Of a stretch of 8,698 nucleotides of DNA, positions 1-5,941 are shown piece by piece. The notes under the pieces were generated by a model. The model had not been told where the DNA came from. It ran no database searches and saw nothing but the letters and a program-made list of their open reading frames with translations. Where the stretch lies: positions 1-8,698 of the forward strand of contig JANYFX010000716.1 in the NCBI GenBank assembly GCA_025359585.1, read 5' to 3'. Position 1 is the stretch's first letter, and each line of letters opens with the position of its first letter. The position numbers and the translations under genes were made by a program. Source of the stretch: Rhizobacter sp. (GTDB lineage: Bacteria > Pseudomonadota > Gammaproteobacteria > Burkholderiales > Burkholderiaceae_C).

Positions 1-612
1 GATCGCATGCTTCTGGACGTGTTGATGCGCCTGAAAGCGATCGACCCGAGCCTGAGCTTCCGCCGTTCGTGCCGTGAGGGCGTCTGCGGTTCGGATGCGA
101 TGAACATCAACGGCAAGAACGGGTTGGCCTGCATCACCAACATGCACTCGCTGCCCCGCACCGTGGTGCTGAAGCCGTTGCCCGGCCTGCCCGTGATCCG
201 CGACCTGTTCGCCGACCTGACGGGGTTCTTCAAGCAGTACCACTCGATCAAGCCCTAGCTCGTCAACGAGGACCCTCGGCCTGACAAGGAACGCCTTCAG
301 TCGCCGGCGGCCCGCGATGAACTCAACGGGCTGTACGAATGCATCTTGTGTGCCTGTTGCTCCAGCGCCTGCCCGAGCTTCTGGTGGAACCCCGACAAGT
401 ACGTCGGCCCCGCCGGGCTGCTTCAGGCCTACCGATTCCTGGTCGACAGCCGCGATCAGGCCAGCGCCGGGCGCCTCGACGATCTGCAGGATCCCTATCG
501 GCTGTTCCGCTGCCGAACGATCCTGAACTGCACCGATGTCTGCCCGAAAGGCCTGAACCCGGCGCTGGCCATCGGCAAGATCAAGGAAATGATGCTGCGG
601 CGCAGCGTTTGA
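1..612 (+). pseudogene. sdhB: Succinate dehydrogenase iron-sulfur subunit, 5'-partial and interrupted by an in-frame amber codon
   Basis: SdhB passes electrons from the FAD subunit to quinone through three Fe-S clusters at the inner membrane. The frame is already open at the left edge; by comparison with E. coli SdhB about 30 N-terminal residues are missing. The first part has the [2Fe-2S] motif SCREGVCGSD, with Asp at the third ligand position as in E. coli, and the following NGLACIT cysteine. At 256-258 the codon is TAG, right after the conserved IKP, where homologues have Tyr. The same frame then continues without a shift through GLYECILCACCSSACP and FRCRTILNCTDVCPKG, which hold the [4Fe-4S] and [3Fe-4S] ligands, and ends at TGA 610-612 with the family's usual C-terminus. 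The second half has no convincing start codon or ribosome binding site, so it is unlikely to be made alone. sdhE and gltA, common downstream neighbours in related bacteria, are absent. Family assignment is very secure; whether the stop is biological or a sequencing error cannot be told here. Confidence 0.93.
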
Positions 613-802
613 ATTTCCGCAGATCGCCGCGCGTCGGCCCGGCCTGAACTCGGACGCGCCGGTGATGGCGTTGCACCTGCTTCGGCCCGCGCCACACCTC
701 GCCCGCCCCACAGCGAGTGAGCTCTAGCGCACAGACCGCCATCGAGATTGCGCGCAGCTGCGGCAACAGAGAGCAGACCGGCAACGCACCGCAGCGGTTA
801 CC

Positions 803-816
803 TTGACGCCGATCAA
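803..816 (+). promoter_or_regulatory. FNR/DNR/NNR-type anaerobic regulator box upstream of norB
   Basis: TTGAC-GCCG-ATCAA matches the FNR/Dnr/Nnr consensus TTGAT-N4-ATCAA at 9 of 10 positions. Its centre (809.5) would lie at -41.5 if transcription starts near 851, the usual class II activator geometry. A weak -10-like hexamer, CAGACT, sits at 839-844 and fits that start. The leader would then be about 25 bases and contain the norB ribosome binding site. Members of this Crp/FNR family switch on nir and nor genes in response to low oxygen or NO. The site is seen directly; the regulator is not encoded here and the start point is inferred. Confidence 0.7.
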
Positions 817-859
817 GACGCCGCGCTGTCGCGACGCCCAGACTTCGCGTCGTGCCCCT

Positions 860-865
860 AGGAGG
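860..865 (+). promoter_or_regulatory. Ribosome binding site fixing the norB start
   Basis: AGGAGG, a full Shine-Dalgarno match, ends 10 bases before ATG 876-878. It decides for that ATG over the in-frame GTG at 852, which lies upstream of this site and would add eight residues of no family resemblance. Confidence 0.85.
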
Positions 866-875
866 AGACCGTTCC

Positions 876-3161
876 ATGTCCACCACCCGCAAGCTGTGGC
901 TGAGCCTCAGCGCCTTGCTCATCGTCGGCTTCGGCGTGCTGTTGTGGATGGGCCGCGAGATCCATCGCCAGGCGCCGCCCATGCCGCAGGCGGTGGTCAC
1001 CGAGAGCGGCGCCACGGTCTACACGCGGGCGGAGATCGAACTCGGTCGCCAGGTCTGGCAAAGCATCGGCGGACAGCAGCTCGGCTCGGTCTGGGGCCAT
1101 GGCGCACTCGTGGCGCCGGACTGGTCGGCCGACTGGCTGCACCGTGAAGCGCTGGCCTGGTCCGACCTGCGCTCGCGGGCCAATGGCGGTACGGGTTTCG
1201 CCGAACTCGACCCCGGCGAGCAGGCCCGCGTGCAAGCCGAACTGCGACCGCTGATCCGCCGCAACACCTACGACGCCGTCAGCGAGCGGATCGTCATTCC
1301 AGAGCAGCGTGCCAAGGCCATCGAGCAGGTCGCGGCCCACTACGCGAGCCTGTTCTCTGCCGACCCGGCCACCCACGCTCTGCGTGAGAGTTATGCAATG
1401 CGCGAAGACACTGTGCCCGATGCCGCGCACCGCCGGGCGATCGGTGCGTTTTTCTTCTGGGCCAGTTGGGCCACGGTCACGCAGCGGCCGGACGAGGCCA
1501 TGAGCTACACCCAGAACTGGCCCTACGAGCCGCTGGTGGGCAACTCGCCGACCTCAACCACCTTCATCTGGAGCGTCTTCAGCGTGCTCTTCATGATTGC
1601 AGGCATTGCGCTGCTGGGCTGGCACAACGCGGTCTGGCACGACCGCGACAAGGCCGACGCGCTGCCGCCGCCGCAGACCGACCCGCTGCAAGGCCTGGTG
1701 GTCACGCCTTCGATGCGCGCCACCGCGAAGTACTTCTGGCTCGTGCTCGCGATGTTCCTGCTGCAGATCCTGCTCGGCGCGACCACCGCGCACTACCAGG
1801 TCGAGGGCCAGAACGCCTACGGTATCGCACTCGCCGACGTGCTGCCGTATGCGCTGACACGCAGCTGGCACACGCAGCTCGCGGTGTTGTGGATCGCCAC
1901 CGCCTGGTTGGCGACGGGCCTCTACATCGGGCCGGCCATTTCGGGTCACGAGCCGAAGTACCAGCGGCTCGGCGTGAACGCGCTGTTCGTCTGCCTGATC
2001 GTCATCGTCGTCGGCGCCTTTGCCGGGCAGTGGTTCGCGGTGATGCAAAAGCTTGGCCTCGACTACAACTTCTGGTTCGGCCACCAGGGCTGGGAATACA
2101 CCGACATCGGCCGCTTCTGGCAGTGGTTCCTCTTCATCGGCCTGCTGCTGTGGCTGACGCTGGTCGGCCGTGCGCTGTGGCCGGCGCTGCGGCGCAAGGA
2201 CGAGATGTCGTCGATCGTCGGTCTGCTTTTTCTTTCCACCGTGGCGATCGGGCTGCTTTACGGCGCCGGGCTGATGTGGAGCGAGCACACCCACCTGTCG
2301 ATGGTGGAGTACTGGCGCTGGTGGGTGGTGCACCTCTGGGTCGAGGGCTTCTTCGAGGTCTTCGCGATCGCGGTGATCAGCTTCCTGTTCGTCAAGCTCG
2401 GCTTGGTGCGTGGCAAGACGGCCACCATCAACGTGCTGTTCGCGACCATCGTCTTCATGGCCGGCGGCATTCTCGGCACCTTCCACCACCTGTACTTCGC
2501 CGGCACCACCACGGCGGTGGTCGCGCTCGGGGCCAGCATCTCCGCGCTCGAAGTGGTGCCGCTGGCGCTGATCGGCCTGGAGGCTTACGCCACCTGGCAG
2601 CACGGCCAGGCCACGCCGTGGATGCAGCGCTACCGCTGGCCGATCCTGTTCTTTCTGGCGGTGAGCTTCTGGAATCTCGTGGGCGCGGGGCTGTTCGGCT
2701 TTCTCATCAACACGCCGCTGGCGCTGTACTACATGCAGGGGCTGAATCTGACGGCCCTGCACGGCCACACCGCACTGTTCGGCGTCTACGGCATGCTGGG
2801 CCTCGGCCTGATGCTGTTCTGCCTGCGCGGGCTGAAGCCCGACGCGCAGTGGAACAACAGCACGCTCGCGGGCGCGTTCTGGTCGCTCAACATCGGCCTC
2901 GTGCTGATGGGGCTGCTGACGCTGCTGCCACTGGGCGTGCTGCAGTTGCAGGCCGCGCTGGAGAACGGCTACTGGTATGCGCGCTCCGCCGAATTCATGG
3001 GCAAGCCCTTGATCCACCTGCTGGTGTGGATGCGCGTGCCGGGCGACACGGTGTTCAGCGTCGGCGCGTTGCTGGTGGCGTGGTTCGTGTTGCGCCTGTG
3101 GGTGGCGCCGCGGCGAGAGCTGAAGCCGGGCCTCGCGAGCGTCGCCGTGGATCGCGCGTGA
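876..3161 (+). CDS. norB: Quinol-dependent nitric oxide reductase, single-subunit (qNor)
   Basis: 761 residues, the usual qNor length. It reduces two NO to N2O in the cytoplasmic membrane with electrons from quinol, and belongs to the heme-copper oxidase superfamily. TM1 is about residues 7-27. A long periplasmic segment of roughly 190 residues follows, with the qNor-typical GRQVWQSIGGQQLGSVWGHG near residue 55; it holds no cysteine, so it lacks the heme c of NorC. From about residue 227 the catalytic helices begin. Visible ligands are His332 (low-spin heme b, SWHTQLAV), His486 with Glu490 and Glu494 (HLWVEGFFE, Fe-B site and acidic residues), His537-His538 (GTFHHLYF, Fe-B), and His629 and His631 (LHGHTALFG, high-spin b3 and low-spin b). 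All expected metal ligands are present, so it should be active. It is first in an operon behind an FNR-type box. No norC, norQ or norD lies beside it, consistent with qNor. The symbol norZ is also used. Confidence 0.96.
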   Translation: MSTTRKLWLSLSALLIVGFGVLLWMGREIHRQAPPMPQAVVTESGATVYTRAEIELGRQVWQSIGGQQLGSVWGHGALVAPDWSADWLHREALAWSDLRSRANGGTGFAELDPGEQARVQAELRPLIRRNTYDAVSERIVIPEQRAKAIEQVAAHYASLFSADPATHALRESYAMREDTVPDAAHRRAIGAFFFWASWATVTQRPDEAMSYTQNWPYEPLVGNSPTSTTFIWSVFSVLFMIAGIALLGWHNAVWHDRDKADALPPPQTDPLQGLVVTPSMRATAKYFWLVLAMFLLQILLGATTAHYQVEGQNAYGIALADVLPYALTRSWHTQLAVLWIATAWLATGLYIGPAISGHEPKYQRLGVNALFVCLIVIVVGAFAGQWFAVMQKLGLDYNFWFGHQGWEYTDIGRFWQWFLFIGLLLWLTLVGRALWPALRRKDEMSSIVGLLFLSTVAIGLLYGAGLMWSEHTHLSMVEYWRWWVVHLWVEGFFEVFAIAVISFLFVKLGLVRGKTATINVLFATIVFMAGGILGTFHHLYFAGTTTAVVALGASISALEVVPLALIGLEAYATWQHGQATPWMQRYRWPILFFLAVSFWNLVGAGLFGFLINTPLALYYMQGLNLTALHGHTALFGVYGMLGLGLMLFCLRGLKPDAQWNNSTLAGAFWSLNIGLVLMGLLTLLPLGVLQLQAALENGYWYARSAEFMGKPLIHLLVWMRVPGDTVFSVGALLVAWFVLRLWVAPRRELKPGLASVAVDRA

Positions 3162-3180
3162 GACACCTCTGCGCCAGCGC

Positions 3181-3672
3181 GTGATCGAGTTTCATCCCCA
3201 AGCGCGCGCCGTGCACATCGGCGCGGTGCTGTGCAGCGGCACGCTGTTCGCCCTGCGCGGCGCTGGCGTGCTGGCGGGCGCGCGGTGGCCAATGGCGGCC
3301 GCGCTGCGTTACCTCAGCTACGGCATCGACACGGTCTTGCTGACGGCCGCACTCGTGCTCGTGGCGATGCTGCCGTCGGCGCTGTTCGCCAACCACTGGC
3401 TGACGGTGAAGCTCGTGCTGCTGCTTGTTTATGTGGCACTCGGCAGCCTCGCGCTGAAGCGCGGCCGCAGCGCTCGCGTGCGGGCGATCTGTTTCATGGC
3501 CGCGCTCACGGTGTTCGCCGCCATGGTCGGCATCGCGCGCACACACCAGCCCCTTGGCTGGCTGGCCGGCTGGGCCGACACGACGGTGGCTCGGCGCGTC
3601 GGTGAGATCGACTTCAACAACAACAACGGGAGACCCCATGAAGAACATCTGCTCGCCATCTGCCGCACCTGA
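3181..3672 (+). CDS. SirB-family integral membrane protein
   Basis: 163 residues with about four hydrophobic segments (near 11-31, 45-63, 73-93 and 103-121), matching the SirB (invasion gene expression up-regulator) family. Typical features are HPQARAVHIGA at the N-terminus, LRYLSYGIDTVLLTAALVL, HWLTVKLVLLLVYVALGSLALKRG and ARTHQPLGW. His12, His72 and His122 lie at or near helix ends; heme or metal binding by them is speculation. The molecular function of the family is not established. The GTG start at 3181 is chosen because it keeps the conserved HPQ..AVHIG start; there is no clear Shine-Dalgarno, and it lies only 19 bases after norB, so reinitiation after norB is likely. The last 12 codons overlap the start of nirK, giving a tail (about 130-163) longer than usual in the family. 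Its place between two denitrification enzymes suggests a role in their assembly or electron supply, but that is inference. Confidence 0.85.
   Translation: MIEFHPQARAVHIGAVLCSGTLFALRGAGVLAGARWPMAAALRYLSYGIDTVLLTAALVLVAMLPSALFANHWLTVKLVLLLVYVALGSLALKRGRSARVRAICFMAALTVFAAMVGIARTHQPLGWLAGWADTTVARRVGEIDFNNNNGRPHEEHLLAICRT
3628..3632 (+). promoter_or_regulatory. nirK ribosome binding site within the sirB coding end, preceded by an AAC repeat
   Basis: GGGAG lies 5 bases before the nirK ATG (3638-3640) and inside the SirB-family reading frame. Just upstream, four tandem AAC triplets (3616-3627) form an A/C-only stretch unusual in this GC-rich DNA. It encodes four Asn in the overlapping protein. Such a stretch is expected to stay unpaired and so leave the nirK initiation site accessible; that role is inferred. 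Confidence 0.6.
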
Positions 3673-5200
3673 GCGCCGCGGTTCGCCGCGTCGCCGGGTG
3701 GTCTTCCCGGCCATCGCCGGCATCGTCTTGCTGGCAATCGCCGCCTGCGGCGGCGGCAAGGCCACCGACGCCGCGGTCGCGCCGGCCGCCGCTGCTTCTG
3801 CCGCCGCCGGTGACTCGTACGACATCGCGAAGATGGATTTCAAGACGCCGCCCGCCGTGCTGTCGAACGAACGGCACACCGGCGCCTTCGCGGTGGGTGA
3901 CGCGCTGAACATGGACGCGATGCTGAAGCCGCTGGTGCCCGCGACCGTGAAAGAGATCCGCCTCGACACCACGCACAAGATCATCGAGATCGCACCCGGC
4001 GTGAAGTTCAGCGCGTGGACCTTCGGCGACTCGGTGCCGGGCCCGGCGGTGCGCGCCCGCGTCGGCGACCGAATCAAGTTCACGATGACCAACCGCTCCG
4101 ACGAAACCGCGCCCGGCGTGCGCATCACCGCGGCGCCGATGATGCATTCGATGGACTTCCATTCGGCCATGGTCTCGCCGCAGGACAAGTACCGCTCGAT
4201 CGCGCCCGGGCAGACCATCTCGTTCGAGTTCACGCTCAACTACCCCGGCGTCTTCATGTACCACTGCGGCACGCCGATGGTGCTGGAGCACATCGCCTCG
4301 GGCATGTACGGCATGATGATCGTCGAGCCGCGCAACGGCTACCCGACCAAGGCGGACCGCGAGTACAGCGTGATCCAGAGCGAGTTCTACACCCAGCCCG
4401 ACCCGGAAAAACGCAAGGTCGATGGCCAGCCGCTCTACGTGCTCGACGCCGAGCGCCTGCGCAGCAAGCGGCCCACCTACACGGTGTTCAACGGCCGCTA
4501 CAACGGCATGGTTGAAAAGCCGCTGCCGGCCAAACCCGGCGAGCGCGTGCGCCTGTTCGTGATGAACGTGGGGCCGTCGAACACGTCGAGTTTCCACGTC
4601 GTCGGCACGATCTTCGACCGTGTCTGGATGGACGGCAACCCCGACAACCAGTTTCGCGGCATGCAGACGGTGCTGCTCGGTTCGTCGAGCGGCGCGATCG
4701 TCGAGTTCATCGTTCCCGAGGCCGGCAGCTACGTGATGGTGGACCACCACTTCGCCAACGCGTCGCAAGGGGCCATCGGCATCGTCGCGGCAGGTGGCAA
4801 GCCCGAGGGCGGCGACCCGGAGCACCACAACATGCCGGCCCCGGGCGCACCGACCGACCCGCAGGCTGTGAAGGGCAAGCTCGCCTTCGAGTCGAAGTGC
4901 CTGGCCTGCCATTCGATCGCTGGCGGCGACAAGCTCGGCCCCGACCTGTACGGCACGACCAAGCGCCATGACCCGGCCTGGCTGACAAGCTGGCTCAAGT
5001 CTCCCGAGAAGATGCTGCAGACCGACGCCACGGCCAAGGCGCTGCTCGACAAGTGGAAGATCGCCATGCCCAACCAGGGGCTGAGTGACGAGGAGATCAA
5101 GCAGTACCTCGCGTACTTCAAGTGGGCCGACCAGAACCTGCCTCCGCCGAAAGCGGCTTCGGCCTCGCCCGCCGCGTCGTCGACGGCCACCAAGCCATGA
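3638..5200 (+). CDS. nirK: Copper nitrite reductase with C-terminal cytochrome c domain, predicted lipoprotein
   Basis: 520 residues; reduces nitrite to NO in the periplasm. After a basic N-terminus (Arg18-Arg20) comes a hydrophobic stretch ending in the lipobox IAAC with Cys37, then an Ala-rich linker; membrane tethering is predicted. Two cupredoxin domains span about 75-405. Type 1 copper ligands are His170, Cys210, His218 and Met223 (HSMDFH, YHCGTPMVLEHIASGM); type 2 ligands are His175, His209 and His320 (SSFHVVG); Asp173 is the catalytic Asp. The Cys-to-His loop is one residue shorter than in class I enzymes, pointing to class II/AniA-like NirK. No His occurs between 218 and 320, so the usual catalytic-pocket His is absent; Tyr281 and Arg287 lie in the TVFNG region. 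A class I cytochrome c domain follows: CLACH at 421-425 and probable axial Met477 (AMPNQG), as in the three-domain enzyme of Ralstonia pickettii. The ATG 3638 start has GGGAG in front. Overlaps the previous gene by 35 bases and the next by 4. Confidence 0.95.
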   Translation: MKNICSPSAAPERRGSPRRRVVFPAIAGIVLLAIAACGGGKATDAAVAPAAAASAAAGDSYDIAKMDFKTPPAVLSNERHTGAFAVGDALNMDAMLKPLVPATVKEIRLDTTHKIIEIAPGVKFSAWTFGDSVPGPAVRARVGDRIKFTMTNRSDETAPGVRITAAPMMHSMDFHSAMVSPQDKYRSIAPGQTISFEFTLNYPGVFMYHCGTPMVLEHIASGMYGMMIVEPRNGYPTKADREYSVIQSEFYTQPDPEKRKVDGQPLYVLDAERLRSKRPTYTVFNGRYNGMVEKPLPAKPGERVRLFVMNVGPSNTSSFHVVGTIFDRVWMDGNPDNQFRGMQTVLLGSSSGAIVEFIVPEAGSYVMVDHHFANASQGAIGIVAAGGKPEGGDPEHHNMPAPGAPTDPQAVKGKLAFESKCLACHSIAGGDKLGPDLYGTTKRHDPAWLTSWLKSPEKMLQTDATAKALLDKWKIAMPNQGLSDEEIKQYLAYFKWADQNLPPPKAASASPAASSTATKP

Positions 5201-5622
5201 AGGCCGTCGCAGGCCGGCCGCGTGGCCACGTTCGTGCATCGCCGGTGTGGGCCGCGATGCTGGTGGCCGCCGCGAGTGCGTTCACTCCGACAGCGGGCCA
5301 CGCCTGTGGTGCCTGCGTCGAGGACAAGATCGCCGCGACCTACGACCACGGCGTGGTCAAGCGTGCACAGGCCAGCGGCAACGTGGTCGTGTTTTGCGAA
5401 GTCACCGGACCGATCGCCTTGCAAGGCTTGAAGGACGCGGTGCGAAAGGTCGGGGGCGTCAACCCGCAAAGCGTGCGCGTCTCCATCCAGCCGGCCGCGC
5501 TGTCGTTCACGGTCGACCCGAGGCGGCGTTCGCCGCAGTCGGCTGTCGATGCGGTGCAGCGCGCTGTGCCTCCGGGCACACGCGTTAGCATCGTGCGGCT
5601 GCTGCCGGCGCAGGCATCATAG
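5197..5622 (+). CDS. Small exported HMA-like protein with mature N-terminal CGAC motif, nirK-coupled, unknown function
   Basis: 141 residues, not a protein I recognise by name. Residues 1-36 look like a Sec signal peptide: basic start, hydrophobic core around 17-29, and GHA before a likely signal peptidase I cut. The mature protein would begin with Cys37-Gly-Ala-Cys40, followed by a short charged helix with His51. Residues 62-136 show a beta-alpha-beta-beta-alpha-beta order: VVVFCEVTG, then a helix over about 73-85, VRVSIQP, LSFTVDP, a helix over 112-124, and RVSIVRLL. This resembles a heavy-metal-associated domain, but its metal loop lacks CxxC and has only Cys67 nearby. The ATG lies in ATGA with the nirK stop and has no Shine-Dalgarno, so translation is probably coupled to nirK. 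A copper-delivery or thiol-redox role in NirK maturation is the natural guess, but it is inference. The coding call is strong; function is open. Confidence 0.82.
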   Translation: MKAVAGRPRGHVRASPVWAAMLVAAASAFTPTAGHACGACVEDKIAATYDHGVVKRAQASGNVVVFCEVTGPIALQGLKDAVRKVGGVNPQSVRVSIQPAALSFTVDPRRRSPQSAVDAVQRAVPPGTRVSIVRLLPAQAS

Positions 5623-5941
5623 GCTCGCTCGTGCAGGCGATGGTGTAGCGGGGCCCGGGCCCCAGCCGGATGGGCAAAGCAGCCGCGCCCGACGGCTGCG
5701 CTGCGTGGGATCGACAGAGCCCTTGGTCGATCACGACACAGCGTCACCGCCTTCCGCCATTCCGGCCGACAGCCGACGCCTGATCCACTGGATGAAAGCT
5801 GCCAACGGGCAGATGACCCAGGCGACCACGCTGCTCTTCCTGCCCCGCGGCAGCGCGCCGGCCGGCGGCTGACCGGTGACCGTGTGGTCCTGGCCGACAG
5901 TGGCTCCCGATGACCAGCCCGTCCTCCTCGCGCACTCTCGT
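5623..5941. other. Convergent intergenic region with several inverted repeats
   Basis: This 319-base stretch separates the rightward denitrification operon from the leftward phosphatase gene. No convincing gene lies in it. It holds a perfect 14-base palindrome (5650-5663); a 7-base stem with a 7-base loop (arms 5679-5685 and 5693-5699); another 7-base stem with a 10-base spacer (arms 5709-5715 and 5726-5732); and a 10-base GCCGGCCGGC palindrome (5857-5866). None is followed by a T-run, so intrinsic termination is not clearly supported, though the hairpins could stabilise transcript ends. A doubtful 32-codon minus-strand ORF (5731-5829) is discussed in the findings. Confidence 0.6.
5679..5699 (+). 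repeat. Hairpin-forming inverted repeat downstream of the nirK operon
   Basis: GCAGCCG and CGGCTGC pair perfectly around the 7-base loop CGCCCGA, 57 bases after the last gene of the operon. No T-tract follows, so it is recorded as a hairpin rather than a terminator. It could still protect the 3' end of the operon mRNA. Confidence 0.4.

Noticed and set aside
7..258. An 83-residue stand-alone gene
   Set aside because: It is the front part of sdhB up to the amber codon; the frame opens before base 7 and the protein homology continues past the stop in the same frame.
256..258. TAG as a pyrrolysine or other recoded codon
   Set aside because: The position is a normal conserved Tyr in homologues, no recoding element is seen, and pyrrolysine use in a betaproteobacterial SdhB has no support.
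753..762. CGCAGCTGCG palindrome upstream of norB as an operator
   Set aside because: Short G/C palindromes are frequent by chance in such DNA and no known regulator consensus fits; the FNR-type box nearby is a far better candidate.
852..875. GTG at 852 as the norB start
   Set aside because: It lies upstream of the strong AGGAGG at 860-865, which is correctly spaced for ATG 876; the extra residues do not match the family.
1554..3017. Long minus-strand frame of 487 codons opposite norB
   Set aside because: Low-complexity Gln/Arg/His-rich translation with no domain; antisense shadow of norB.
1466..3184. Long plus-strand frame of 572 codons within norB
   Set aside because: Its translation is Arg/Ala/Pro/His-rich low-complexity typical of a shifted frame in GC-rich DNA, while norB in the other frame matches a known family throughout.
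3614..5239. Long minus-strand frame of 541 codons opposite nirK
   Set aside because: His/Arg/Gly-rich translation without motifs; shadow of nirK, whose copper and heme motifs are unmistakable.
5650..5663. 14-base palindrome as an intrinsic terminator
   Set aside because: It has no natural loop beyond its own centre and no T-run on either side, so it does not meet the terminator pattern.
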